A stretch of DNA of 64,000 bases from the NCBI GenBank assembly GCA_014218235.1, contig JACBKR010000791.1, forward strand, positions 1 to 64,000, given 5' to 3'. How positions within the stretch are numbered: the stretch's first letter is position 1; every line of letters begins with the position of its first letter. A model generated the notes under the pieces. That model did not search any database. It was given only the letters and a program-made list of their open reading frames with translations, and was not told the origin of the DNA. Positions 43,401 to 55,327 of this stretch are shown piece after piece. The DNA comes from Colocasia esculenta (Eukaryota; Streptophyta; Magnoliopsida; Alismatales; Araceae). Both the position numbers and the translations under genes were made by a program.

Positions 43401-45064
43401 CACTTCTCAACAGTTAATTCTGAACCTCGTTTTCTAAGAGATCACCCATTAGACAGTGTAGTTGGCAACTTAAATGATAGAGTTAGGACCAGATCATCTT
43501 CTTGCAAAACATTGAAGAAGACTCACTAGCTCTAATTTCACAATTGAACCCAAGTCAATTGAAGCCTTATCCAGTTCTGATTGGATTAATACCATGCATG
43601 ATGAACTTCATCAATTTGAAAGAAATCAAGTGTGGGAATTAGTGCCTAGACCTAGTGACCAAACAGTAATGGCACTAGATGGGTTTTCCGAAATAAATTG
43701 AATGAAACTGGTCAAGTAATAAGAAACAAATCTAGGCTAGTTGCAAAGGGGTATAACCAAGAATTTGAAATTGACTTTGAAGAATCTTATGCCCCTGTAG
43801 CTAGACTAGAAGCTGTGAGAATTTTCCTTGCTTTTGCATCCTCCATGAAATTCAAAGTCTTTCAAATGGATGTCAAAAGTGCATTTCTAAATGGATATAT
43901 AAAGGAAAATGTTTTTGTTGAACAACCTCCTGGATTTGAAAATGAAAAATATCATAACTATGTTTTCAAGCTTAATAAGGCACTCTATGGTCTTAAACAA
44001 GCTCCAAGAGCTTGGTATGATCGTTTGAGTTCCTTTTTACTTGAGAAAGGATATTCCAGAGGTAATGTTGATCAAACATTGTTCACAAAAATAGTAAAAA
44101 ATCAAATAATTGTTGTCCAAATTTATGTTGATGACATAATATTTGTTCAACTAATAAAGGCCTTTGCACTGAATTTTCAAATCAAATGAAAATGAATTTG
44201 AAATGAGCTTAATGGGAGATTTAACATTCTTTTTGGGATTGCAGGTCAACCAAACACATGAAGGAATCTTCATCAGTCAAACCAAATATGTCAAGGAGCT
44301 ACTAAAAAGGTTTGACTTTCAGAACCTCAAACACTCAAGCACACCCATTGCAATAAATGCTAAGCTAGAAGAAGACCATCTGGTAAGTCAGTTGATCCAA
44401 AGACCTACAGAGGTATGATTGGCTCTCTGCTCTACCTTACTACTTCTAGACCTGACATTCAGTTTTGTGTGTGCTTATGTGCTAGATTCCAATCTAATCC
44501 TAAAGAAGTCATATGCTTGCTGTGAAAAGAATTTTTAATATCTTGTTAGAACATGTGACTTAGGAATTTGGTATCTTGCTGGTTGCAAGTTAATTGTTTG
44601 CCTATTGTGATGATGATTATGCTGGGTGTAAGTTAGATAGAAAAAGCACAAGTGGCTTGTGTGTATTTCTAGGTGGGTGCCTTATTTCTTAGGCTTCTAA
44701 GAAGCAACATTCAGTTGCTCTGTCAACAGCAGAGGCTGAGTATGTTGCTGCAGGTAGATGTGGAACTCAGATTCTCTGGTGAAACATCAACTTCTTGACT
44801 ACAACCAAGATTTAGGGTGTGTACCCATCCTATGTGATAACACTAGTGCCATAAATTTGTCTAAAAACCCCATTCAGCACTCCAGAACAAAACACATTGA
44901 ATTAGGCATCATTTATTGAGAGATGAGGTTGCAAAGAATCTTTTGAACTCCATTTTATTGAAACTGAAAAACAAATTGCAGACATATTCACAAAACCCCT
45001 TCCTGAAAACAGATTTTCATCTTTAAGGAGAGAACTTGGTCTTTGTAAATGTCCACCTTCTTGA
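43401..45064 (+). pseudogene. Cop2 pol: reverse transcriptase and RNase H
   Basis: The ORF 43698-44189 holds the main RT blocks (NKSRLVAKGYNQEFEIDFEE, QMDVKSAFLNGYIKENVFVEQPPGF, YGLKQAPRAWYDRL) and YVDD at 44124-44135. A frameshift precedes FFLGLQVNQTHEGIFISQTKYVKELL (44230). RNase H is in pieces to a stop at 45064. It complements the broken spots of Cop1, so the two decayed independently. Confidence 0.93.
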
Positions 45065-46689
45065 TCTCTCTTAAGGTTTGGGTTGAGTGCTATGCATAGT
45101 CTAAGGGGAGCTCTTTGCATTTCATAACTCCTGGCTTCCTCAAGCTACATTGTTCATATCTCTCTCACTTTCAATTCCATTTCCCTTTTTACAATAAATT
45201 CTCCATTTCTGATTGTGTTGAAACTTCTTGGTATATCAAATAGTGATTTGGAGAAGGACAAGTTATACTTGTCTGGACACTTTCACTATATTGAGAACAT
45301 ATCTCCGCCAAGTACTAAGAAGTTAATATGCAATAGTTGAGGGGGAGCTTTTATTGTTCAAAGAGATTTCTTTTCTGATTTCAAAACTTGCACAGTTTTC
45401 ACTTCCATTCCTTTTTGGCAATGAATTCTTCAACTCTTATTGCATTGAAGTTACTTGTATATCAAATGGTTTTTGAAGAAGGACAAGTTATGCTTGTCTG
45501 GACACTTTCACTATGCGTGAGAGCTTATCTCCGCCAAGTACCAAGAAATGAATATGCAATTGTTGAGGAGAAGTTCTTGTTGTCCAAGAAAAAAATCTCT
45601 TCTGATTTCAAAAATGCATATCTTTATTTTGATGAAAAATGGTTGAAATCATCATCTCAGGGGGAGCTAGAAAATTCACAAGTCATCTTTTTGCAAAATT
45701 CAAAACCTTTCTTGCATTTCATCAATCCCTGCATGATGTCCTCATTCTAAAGTCTAGAGTCACAAAATGAACCTTGAGTGATTTATTATATTTTTACTAA
45801 TCAACCTTCAACTATGTCTCTCAATCCACAGAAATTCAGATCTCTTCCTAAACTAAATGACAATTTGTGCCTTGAACTTAAAACATTTCCTTGTTTGCAA
45901 CTGATGACTGGATGTATTTGAATTCTATCTCACAAACTCTCCAAAATCTTGTAAAATCCAATAGAGCAATGGCATCTGTGCTGAGAAACTACACACCTTC
46001 ACAATGAATGAAGTGCTATGTATGTCATGAGGCATTATTGCTAACTCTGTTGAAGGGGATCCAATTGAAAATAACTTCAAAATTTAAGCAATTATGTGCT
46101 ATGCTTTTTATGATGACTGAGTAACTGGAAATATTGGCGTCTACAAATGTATATTTTCATGTCAAAGGTCCATTTACCCCTTTGAGACTTGACAATGACT
46201 AAATCTCACTATCCAGGGACTATGGTGTGTAAAAAGCACTAGGACTTGAGTGAAAGAGATTTATATCATTTGATAGTTTGTTAAAAGAACAAAATATGAA
46301 AATTATTGGAGATTTGTTTAGAAAGAATCATCTCCTCCTTCATCAAGTTGTTCTTTAAGTTTGTGTTTTACTTTCAACACAAATGTATTTGGTCTAGATG
46401 ACTTCTTTAATTCTTGAAAATTGAGAAACATGGTAGTTTTTGGTTGATTGTTAAATACATTATATCCCTCAATTTATCATTTTGTTGATTCAAGTCTTGG
46501 AATGCTAATATCCTGTTGGAAATGGTTTGAAACACTTGAACTGTGATGAATTTTTGCAAAATACAACAAGAATTTTAAGCCTCTTAAAAATCCTTGAAAT
46601 GATAATTCCTCTCATTATTTATCATTATAAAGATGTCCCCAATTTCTCAAAAATTCCTCTCAAAGATTCAAATTTCTCTCAAAGGCTGT
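45065..46689 (+). other. Cop2 spacer with multiple polypurine runs
   Basis: No credible gene is present. PPT-like runs lie at about 45102 (AAGGGGAGC), 45341 (GAGGGGGAGC), 45659 (AGGGGGAGC) and 46054 (AAGGGGAT), in the same order as in Cop1. Confidence 0.6.
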
Positions 46690-46758
46690 GTCGACACAAT
46701 CTCTCTCGTGTCGACACACAACCGCAGTCAGGTCGACACCCCTTCCTCATGTGTCGAC
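46690..46758. repeat. Cop2 GTCGAC array upstream of the third ORF
   Basis: Sites are at 46690, 46710, 46732 and 46753 (spacing 20, 22, 21). Phase is kept relative to Cop1 although the surrounding bases differ. Confidence 0.93.
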
Positions 46759-46979
46759 ACTGCCTTCTTGCCAGACCCTTTTCAAACTTTCGGGTTCACC
46801 TTAACCCTTGTTGTTCCTGCGGGGCAGTGTACCACTGCACCCCTTTTGGCATAAGGTCGCCCGACGGCCAAATTTCATTGTTTCCGGCAAGAACACTTCC
46901 CATTTCTCTCTAGCTCTCATCCTCCTTCCATCATCTCTCATTCTTCCATTTCCTCTCCAAATTCCACTCCTCTTGCACC

Positions 46980-48980
46980 ATGGTTCGCAAGTTGGGTCCC
47001 CGCGTGGCGCAAGATCAGCGGCCTCTTCAAGGCCAGTTCCGGCAGAGGTTCCAGTTGAACAGATGGAAAGAAGAACAAAGAGGAGAAACGATCCTGCCTC
47101 TTCTTCTGCACCTCTGAGGGCTTCCAAGCGTGGCAGGACCTCCACTTTAGGCAGAGTGGTAATGTTTCAAACCCTAGACCAGAGATTTCGGGCGATTCCT
47201 CTGACCATCCTGAGGAATCATCTTCCTCTTCTTCTTCTGAGTCTCAAGAGGATATTCCCTAGAATCCGTAAGTGCAGCCAAGTGATTTTGAAGCCAAGAA
47301 TACTAGACCTTTCAGACACCAACTAGCAGACTCCCTTCCTGAAATTCAACCTACTTTTCCTTTCAATCTTGGATACCCTTTATTTCTGAATTTCAAGTCT
47401 GCTATCCAAGATTAGTTAGAGAGTTCTACAAGAACCTCACCTGCACGACGAAGGGTATGAATCCAAAGTCAAGGGAATAGCCATAGACATGCCAACTGCA
47501 GTAGCTGCCTCCATTTTCAAAGTACCATATGAAGGGGCGGACTACCATGAGTTTGAATTTGATTTACATGAAGCTACTCCATCTTGATAGGCCTTCTGCA
47601 GATGCATCAGATCCCAAACAGACCTATGTAACCAGGTTCAATGCAAATACTTTTTCCACCTGTGTTAAGGTCATCCACCACATTTTGACCACCATAATTA
47701 CCCCTCAAGGTGGTGGAAGGGATATGTTGATAGACATCAGGTTCATCCTCTATTGCATGGTGAAAGACATCAAGATCAACCTCCATGTGATTCTCTATCA
47801 AATCATAGCTGAAACAACAAGGACAGACCTAAAGAGATCACTTCCTATGGAGCACATCTGACCTCAGTGTTCAAGCACTTTGGTGTGCCATTGGAAAATG
47901 AGAAATCCCGATCTATTCCAAGTCAAACATCTACACTTTAAGAATATCCAGAAGTTTATGGGATTTAGATTGGAGGGAAATCAGATTAGAAGAGGACCAA
48001 TGTGGTTGAGGCCCCTCAAGCTCAGGAGGAACCGCCTCAGGTTCAAGGGGATCACCCCAACACAAGAGGAACAACCTCCAGCTCAAGGAGACCAAGATCC
48101 GAGGGGTCAGCCTCACATCAGAGGGCCAGCCTCAAGTTCAAGAGGAACAAGTTCAACTGCCAGAGGATCAGCCTCTAATGGATAGGACCAGCCTCATATC
48201 CACTTTTGAAGGTGGCATTCCTTGAAACCCCTATTCCACCTCAGGATGATCCTTCCTCTTCCTTACCACATACTTTTGAACCTCCACATTTCCCCTCTAC
48301 ATTCCAATCTTCCACTCTTTCTGGTGGTCCTCAATTCCACCAGAATTGTTCTCTTTCCTCAATGCTAAATTTGATACATTGAACTCCTCTATTCAACAAT
48401 GTCAGACAATTTGAATTGAGAGTTCAAAGACTAGAGAACACAGTGTCAGCCAAATTTATTGAGCAGAAGGCAGCTTCAGATTATGCAGCTCAGAGATTTA
48501 CCAGACTTATAGGCACTTGTGGGATTCCTATATGAGCTAAAAGAGCATCAAGACAAGTTGGAGAAAGTTCTTAAGGGAATATTGGCAAATTCCCAAGCAG
48601 ATGTCTTCAACACAAGCAAACATTGCATGAGATTTCCAGCACCAGATTGTCATTTGCTCATTTTGTGGATGATTTAGAAAGTATGAGGAACTTCAATGAG
48701 CACATTGACAGGCAGATTACAGATTTGACCAAGGAGTTCAAGATAATGCAGAGACCTGGTTGGTCAGCTGGCTCATCATCTTCCTCACAACACAGTGCAG
48801 CTGATCTAACCAAACTTCAGCCACCTTGCTAGAAAATTCAGATCGATGGAACACTTTTTGAGCACAAAAATGATAACCATTCAAGATCAAATCAAGACTA
48901 GCATGAACTTCATGGAGAAAAGACTGTCAGACATGAACTTCTTCTTGCTCCATTCTCCTCCTCCTCCATCTTCTACCTAA
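46980..48980 (+). pseudogene. Cop2 third ORF (env-like position)
   Basis: The start is ATG 46980 (MVRKLGPR) and the stop TAA 48978. It has the same order of parts as the Cop1 ORF: basic N-terminus (MERRTKRRND), YPRLVREFYKNL (about 47402), ASIFKVPYEGADYHEFEFDLHEA, YCMVKDIKINLHVILYQI, a Gln/Pro-rich repeat (48010-48180) and a helical end (RLSFAHFVDDLESMRNFNEHID). There are many frameshifts. Conservation of this ORF in two diverged copies implies it was once under selection. Confidence 0.72.
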
Positions 48981-49365
48981 TGTACATTGTTTTGATAATG
49001 GCAAAGGGGGAGAAATGAATGACTGACTTGAATGTAATATTTTGATGTAATGATCTTTTGAATGAAATGAAATGGTTGTTTTTGGCTTCAATGCAAAGTA
49101 TTGTGATTGTGAATGCAAATCTTAATCTTTGTCTTTGTGTTTGAATACTTCTCCAATTGTTTGACTTGTGTGCACAAAATTTCTAATTTCAAGTAACACT
49201 GTATCTCACAAAACATCATCAATTGTACTGAACAACATCAAAAGGTCCTTGACAAGTATGAACAAAAAGGAAAACAAAAATTTAAACAATCAAATTGCTT
49301 AAAATCACACTTCATCAAAACCACATTGAAATATGGATTTATGTTGCCATCATCAAAAGGGGGAT
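48981..49365 (+). other. Cop2 3' non-coding region and PPT
   Basis: The stretch is AT-rich. An AAAGGGGGAG run lies near 49003 and the PPT AAAAGGGGGAT (about 49355-49365) abuts the 3' LTR. Confidence 0.75.
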
Positions 49366-51088
49366 TGTGTGGGTGAATGCAAATTCATATCATTTCCCTC
49401 CTATTTTGATGATGACAAGAGGTGTTCTTAAAGCAATTTAATTGAAACATGTCAAAAACATCATACCTGAAATTCATGTTCAAAAAGTATTTTTCAAACC
49501 ACATTTCATTTATGGTTATGATAAATCATTTACTAATGATATATGTGTTTATTTTTCAGGTAAAATATTTTTATGCAGAAGATGTGTCCGACCCATCACA
49601 TGGTGTCGACACAACAACACAGATTTAAAGGCAAAATGTAAAAATGTTGAGACTGTGTCGACACATGTCAAGAGTGTGTCGACCGAGTGGCAGTTTTCAA
49701 AAATCAAGCCTACCCAGGTCGACACACTCTCAGAGCAGGTCGACACTAGACCCGGTTCCAGAACAGCCAGTTTGAAGAATGGGGACAGCAGGTCGACACA
49801 CTCTCAGAGCAGGTCGACACTAGACCCAGTTCCCAGAACAGCCAGTTTGCAGATTTGGGGACAGCAGGTCGACACACTCAAGAGCAGGTCGACACGGGAC
49901 CTTCTTCCAGAACAAATTCTTACATATTCTGGACAGTGTGTCGCACTACCACCAGGGTAGGTCGACACACACTACGGAAACTTTCATCCTAAAGTTGATG
50001 GCTGCCACGTGTCCTTCTAGGGCGATCAGAATCTTCCTAGGAACCGCATTGCCCTTGTACCCCAAAGGGTATCTTTGGAATCCTAAGGATATAAAAGGTC
50101 TTTTTTGCCAGCCTTCATGTGAAGAAGAGACCCAACTTCTCCAGAGCCTCCAAGAAGCTCCTGGCGGCCAAGAAGAGCTCGTGTCTCCTCCCCTGCTCTC
50201 CAAGTGCCTCCAGAAGACCAATTCCCACCAATTCAAGGTGGGATTGGAATTTGATTCCTGAAGACTCTCTGAAGCATTCCAAGGAGGAAGATCCTGTAGA
50301 AGACTTCTGGGGTGAAGAATTCGAGGAAGATCCACTTCCAGATTGCAGAGCATCGACTTGGATTCAAGCTTCACATTTCCTTCCCATTCGAGCTTCTACA
50401 GGGAGTACACTGAAGAACGAAGCATCTCAATTCAATTCACCTTTCTTCTGTTCTTCTGAGATATCTTTTGAGATTATGCAAGTGCTTCTGCATAACTCTC
50501 TTTAGAGTTCTCAAATTTCGACTAGATCTGTTGCTAGAGGATCTAAGTCTTAAGTTGGTGTCTAGCAGTTTTAGTGTGAGCATTGTGCTCAGTTTGGTGT
50601 TGTGAGCCGTCGAGCTCAGTTGAGTTGTAAGCTCAGGGTTGGTTTGAGCAGTCTTGCTCTGTGTTTCTAGAGTAGTCTTGCTCTAGAGGTTGTGTAGTTG
50701 TAATGCTCTGAAGTGTTGGAGTTGTTAGGCTCTTTGGGTGTGTAGCCCAGTTGTGTTAGTGAAGCCTCACGGGTTGTGAGGGGTGGATGTAGGAATCACT
50801 TGGGGATTTCCGAACCACCTAAAAATCCTTGTGCATTTGTCTTCTGTGGTTTGATTGATTCATTCGTTAGATGCTTTGCATAGGATACGTTTTAATTCAC
50901 TTAATCCACTTGCTTCTCATCTAAGTTTTTCAACTCACTCAAATCTAATCAGATATGTAGTTTTTCACTGATATCATTGCCTCTGATTCTAAATAGTTTC
51001 AAATTACTTGAGCTTCTGCAAAAGTGGCTAAGATCTATTCATCCCCCCCCCTTCTAGATCTTTTCCACACATTCATTTCGATCCTTCA
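49366..51088 (+). repeat. Cop2 3' LTR
   Basis: The LTR is 1723 bp. GTCGAC pairs: degenerate 49585 with 49605, 49657/49678, 49718/49739, 49792/49813, 49868/49888, and degenerate 49940 with 49961. TATAAAA is at 50090-50096 and the hairpin array at 50577-50770. Confidence 0.95.
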
Positions 51089-51117
51089 TGAGGTACGAGT
51101 TTGGAACCCTCACCCCT

Positions 51118-51125
51118 TATTTATA
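51118..51125 (-). promoter_or_regulatory. TATA box of the El3 antisense unit
   Basis: TATAAATA on the minus strand is followed by AGGGGTGAGGG and lies about 140 bp downstream (in antisense sense) of the El3 array at 51266-51354. Transcription would run left, through the exon at 37822-37639 and the intron at 37638-37531, toward 2241. Confidence 0.45.
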
Positions 51126-51265
51126 GGCTTAAGACTCCTATTCATGGTGGGAGAAGGTTTATAAGAGCTAATAGAGTGGAAATTGGTTAGAAAGCCCTAA
51201 GAGTCCAAGTAGGAGACAAACATGAGGTTCGCAAGGTCTGTTTGTGCTCTGGCCACAATTCCTGT

Positions 51266-51354
51266 GGTCGCGATGCATCGATACATCGCCTTCAGGTAGC
51301 GATAGATAGGCGTCACGTTCTGACTGGGGTAGCGACCAATATCTTGTCGCGTTC
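51266..51354. repeat. El3 paired-arm array, internal copy 3
   Basis: There are three pairs: GGTCGCGAT (51266) / ATCGCCTTC (51285), GGTAGCGAT (51295) / GTCACGTTC (51312) and GGTAGCGAC (51328) / GTCGCGTTC (51346). Spacing is 17-19 bp. It lies upstream of the antisense TATA box. Confidence 0.75.
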
Positions 51355-52479
51355 TGTGTGTGCTTTTCTGCCTATTTCTTTCACATCATTATTGATTACC
51401 ATTCCAAGATGTGTATGCACTTATGTTAAATTCTTCCATTATTTTGGTGCATTTCGAGTTTGTTCTTTATTTCTTATTTATTGAAAATCCATAAAAATCA
51501 GAAAATGTAGGAAAATTCATAAAAATCTAAAAAATCAAAAATCAAAAGATGACTTGTCAGGTAAGTAGGTAAGTATTTCTAACCCTAATCTCTGCATTAC
51601 TATAGGGTGTCTACTTTACTATATCATCTCAAGGACCGGCTGGTTCTCGGTGTGTTCCGGGATCTGAGTTCCCCTTCACCAAAACAAGGATGATCTAGGT
51701 GCACACTGTTAATCGCTGGATAGGCCGTTAGATGGTATGACTCAGGGACGATGGATTATATCACACACCGGGGATGCGAAGTGTCTTGACCCTTGCTCAT
51801 GTTGTCTATCATATTATCCTTGAGTATTTGTTATTTTCTCTTTTTCTTAGCATTTTATTTTATGATTTCTTTTCATTTAGCCCAACATGCATCATTTAGG
51901 AATTTTGAGCTTTATGCTTCATAATTTTTAATGTCAGTTTCTCAATGATGTTTCAACCAGATCTTCATTTCTCAGACAAGAATCTCGTTCCGTTCTAAAA
52001 TTTGAAAGTCTTCTTCGAGCTAGTTGCTCAGTCCGGTTTGCCAGTGTGGTTCCTATTCAGGATTCCTCTCATCCCCATTCATTATAACAGTCATTCCTTT
52101 ATTCCCCGATCCGCTCATTAGTCGTGAATCGCTCAAAGGCCAGAGTCGAATCGACCCGCCAGGAAGCACCTATCCCCTAATGAACGAAACCTGCAAGCTA
52201 AAGATAGCCAGGGTACCTCTTGAATCAAGAGGTTGATCACTTCTTTTCTTTTCATCTTTATTCGTCCAGATTGGAAGCATCCTTGCACTCTGTCTCCTAT
52301 CCATGTTCGAAGATAGTCGGATAATTCCCGCTGCTTATTCGTCCAGAATGGGTGTCTCTTTACCTTGATGCCCGCTTTTCATCTCATTCTGCTTCATTCC
52401 ACTACATCGTCATTTCATGCCATCTTCGCTCCACTATCACTCCACTCCCTTGCAAAGCAGGCATCAAGGAGGGGCAATC
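51355..52479 (+). other. El3 3' internal region with conserved block and PPT
   Basis: The stretch is non-coding: A-rich at 51480-51550, then the block shared with Gy2 (51616-51725). GCATCAAGGAGGGGCAATC leads into the LTR, the PPT being 52466-52479. Confidence 0.7.
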
Positions 52480-52757
52480 TGTAAACACCCATTTTTGGCC
52501 CATAAGTTGAGTCAAATTTCTTGTCATATCATTGATCCCCCACGTTGGCTCATCATCGCCAAGCTGGCTATCTCCAATCATGATATACTTTTCATTAGTT
52601 CATCGCCCTTGTGGGTTCTTCCTGGTCAAAAAGCCCAATCATATTCATCATTTTGTAGCTCCCTGGGTTAGGAGTCCGTCACATCAAGCCGTACATCAAA
52701 CTGATGCCCATGCAATGAGGTTGGACACTTTGTATGGCCATAAGCTGAAGAGTCCCT

Positions 52758-53009
52758 GAAGGCGACAGCTCCCCTATCATTTTCTCATTCTTAAGGTGAC
52801 ACCCCTCCTGTCGCTATCCGGCCTTGTAACGATTTTTCATGTCAGAGTCGATTTCCTTCAGAAGGCGACACCTCGATACGGCGCATTCATAAATTGGCCT
52901 TTTATTCCTTGAAAAATCGCCAGAAAATACTTTAAAGAAACCCTTCCTTGAAGGAAGGCGACGTATGGAGGCGTCGCTATCTAATCGTGACCATGAGGCC
53001 GTCGCGTTC
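52758..53009. repeat. El3 LTR paired-arm array, U3
   Basis: There are five pairs: GAAGGCGAC (52758) with ATCATTTTC (52776), 52792/52810, GAAGGCGAC (52861) with GGCGCATTC (52880), GAAGGCGAC (52954) with GTCGCTATC (52973), and AATCGTGAC (52983) with GTCGCGTTC (53001). Spacing is 18-19 bp even where one arm has decayed. Confidence 0.8.
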
Positions 53010-53700
53010 TGGACTCTATACAGCTTCCCCTTTCCGAAGATGATTGGACACTTGCTATTCATGGATATTCCATCTTTTGATTGGCCTAGACGAGTCCAAA
53101 TCCTACCAAAATTGGAGGAGATCTTCTTTAATGCATCCTTTCCGAGATCCAATCACCCTTGCACGGGCATGCTTGCTTAAACTCAGACCATTGCCCATTA
53201 TCCCTGATCAGCCCTTCCAAATAATCACCTATAAGTCTCTCCAGACAGCATCATTTTGGAAAGACCAGCATCTACTTCTTCATTTCCAATAGAGCTCCAA
53301 CTTCTCAAAAGGTGCTCCTCCTCCAGATGACTAGGAAGCGCCTTCCAAGGAGAATTCTCCTCGACTATGCTTTCTCTCTCCCCTTTTCTTGCAACTTTCT
53401 CTTCATTCATGCATGCATAGAGTAGTTTTCTTCTTCGTAGATCTTCATTACAACACTCCACACACACTGTTTTTAAACACACCAAAGGGGTTAAAAACCC
53501 ACCCCACGTGAGTTCCCTCCAAGTGTTTCATGTTTCTTCATATTTTTGGAGTAGATTCATCACAAACGAGTTTCTAATGGGTTGTTTATCGTTTTGATGT
53601 TCTTGGAAAGTGTTTGAAGACATTACGAGCACGAGGCTCTTGCCCCTTGGCCGCTGAGGGGTAGGAAGAGAGAAACCCGCAGTCTTCATCCCTTGAAGAA

Positions 53701-53792
53701 GAAGGCGACCATACTGCTGTCGCGATCCAGAAGACGACACGAGGCCCGTCGTGTTCCATTCAACAGAAAGCGGCCCCAACCTTGTCGCATTC
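53701..53792. repeat. El3 LTR paired-arm array, downstream of TATA
   Basis: There are three pairs at exactly 18 bp: GAAGGCGAC (53701) / GTCGCGATC (53719), GAAGACGAC (53730) / GTCGTGTTC (53748) and GAAAGCGGC (53766) / GTCGCATTC (53784). Confidence 0.85.
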
Positions 53793-53947
53793 ACAGGGAT
53801 CAGGTACGTCTTCTTTCTTCTCTTCCTTTTCCAATTAGTTAGCCTTATTCATCCGTCTATTTCTCTTGGCAACTGCTTTGGTGGCGATCACGGTCAGTTT
53901 TCCTATCTTTTCATCATCTTTTTTGGGGAGCAAATCCCGTGATTACA

Positions 53948-55327
53948 TAGAACAATCAGTTCATATTTTATTTGATGAACTAACCATTCTATAAGAAAAT
54001 AGAAGAATAAGATGTTGTTGAAGAATTATGTAGGGATCTGGAACAGACTTCTCTTGAAGAAAAAGATGAAGATAAGGAAGATCCTCTAGTAGAAGAACTG
54101 CAACAACAAGAAGAAGCACAAGAAGGACTACCTAGAGAATTGAGGTATCACAGAGATCATCCAAGAGAAAATATTATAGGTGATCCTCAATATAGGGTAC
54201 GAACAAGATGTATGACAATTCTCTATGATTTTTCTACATTTGTTTCTCCAATTGGGCCTAGGACAATCAATGATGCACTAGCAGATGAATCTTGGATCCT
54301 AGCTATACAAGAGGAACTTAATTAGTTCCAACACAGCCAGTCTGGACTCTTGTCCCTAGACCTTCTAACAATCCAGTTATTAGGACCAGATGGGTCTTCA
54401 AAAAAAAATGGATGAATCAGAAGTAATCATCAGGAACAAGACCAGAATGGTGGCACAAGGATATTCCCAAGAGGAAGGCATTGATTTTGATGAAATAGAT
54501 GCTCCACTTGCTAGATTAGAGGCAATTATAATTTTATTAGCATATGCATGTTCTCTTAACATCAAATTATTTCAAATGGATGTTAAAAGTACTTTTCTGA
54601 ACGGTTTCATAAAGGAAGAAGTTCATGTTGAGCAACCTCCTGGTTTTGAAGATACTAAATATCCAAATCATGTTTTTCGTTTAAAGAAAGCACTATATGG
54701 TTTGAAACAAGCTCCAAGAGCCTGGTATGAAAGACTCAGTGCTTATCTTATATCACATGATTTTTCAAGAGGTAAAATAGATAGTACCCTATTTATTAAG
54801 AAATTTTCAGAAGGAAACCTGATTGTACAAATATATGTTGATGATATTATTTTTGGTTCTACTAATGAATCACTGTATAAATTCTTTGAAAACCTTATGC
54901 AAAGTGAATTTGAAATGAGCATGATGGGTGAGCTTAATTATTTTCTTAGCTTGCAAATCAAGCAGACCAAGGAAGGTACTCACATCTGTCAAACCAAGTA
55001 CATTTCAGATTTACTATCTAATATGGTTTTGACAAGTGTAAGCCCTTAGGAACACCCATGAACTCAGGAATTAAGTTAGATAGTGATCCAATTGGTAAGA
55101 AAGTAGATCAAAAGATTTATAGAGGCATGATTGGGTCATTACTCTATCTTACTGCTAGTAGACAGACATAATGCTCAGCGTATGTTGTGTGCTAGATTTC
55201 AAGTTGATCTAAAAGAATCACATGTTAATGCTGTTAAAAGAATTTTTACATACCTTATAAATACAAGTAAATTAGGTTTATGGTATCCCAGATGTTCTGA
55301 ATTTAAATTGCTTAGATATAGTGATGC
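53948..55327 (+). pseudogene. Copia3: Sirevirus-like pol fragment (linker and reverse transcriptase)
   Basis: The fragment starts mid-gene with EQSVHILFDE directly at the El3 border. It continues with HPRENIIGDPQYRVRTR (54155), an in-frame TAG near 54322, and an RT ORF to 55049 with NKTRMVAQGYSQEEGIDFDE, QMDVKSTFLNGFIKEEVHVEQPPGF, YGLKQAPRAWYERL and YVDD at 54834-54845. Frameshifts follow. The sequence stops at LRYSDA, early in RNase H, where another LTR-like segment begins. It is more diverged from Cop1/Cop2 than they are from each other. YAPVARLE has decayed to DAPLARLE. Confidence 0.9.

Larger units (their letters stand above)
37823..51088 (+). mobile_element. Cop2: Sirevirus-type Ty1/copia element, same family as Cop1
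   Basis: The LTRs are 37823-39562 and 49366-51088 with perfect target duplication TGAGG (37818-37822 and 51089-51093). PBS, coding order and third ORF match Cop1 along the whole length at clear DNA similarity, with many small differences. It lies in the 5' exon of the El3 antisense unit. It has many frameshifts and is inactive. Confidence 0.95.
1..53947 (+). mobile_element. El3: Tat-like Ty3/gypsy element, oldest host layer, interrupted by Gy1 and Cop2
   Basis: The element is inferred from four pieces: 1-2241, 37525-37822, 51089-52479 and a complete 3' LTR at 52480-53947. Removing Gy1 and Cop2 at their target-site duplications joins the pieces. They share one private feature: paired arms of the form GAACGCGAC / GTCGCGTTC about 18 bp apart, present in both the internal pieces and the LTR. 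The interior holds antisense gene remnants, as known for Tat elements with antisense extra ORFs (established for the lineage, inferred here). No pol is visible; the 5' LTR and any gag lie left of the window. To the right the element abuts Copia3 pol. The join of pieces is well supported; the Tat name is an inference. Confidence 0.55.
52480..53947 (+). repeat. El3 3' LTR
   Basis: This 1468 bp LTR starts TGTAAACACC and ends CCGTGATTACA, related at both edges to the Gy2 LTR (TGTAGACACC...CTGTGATTACA) but different in between. Arrays lie at 52758-53009 and 53701-53792. TTAAAAA in a C-rich setting near 53490 is the TATA-like site. GGTGGCGATCACGGTC at about 53880 resembles a Gy2-type PBS but is inside the LTR. 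The next 5 bp, TAGAA, would be the target duplication if the 5' end were in view. Confidence 0.85.
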
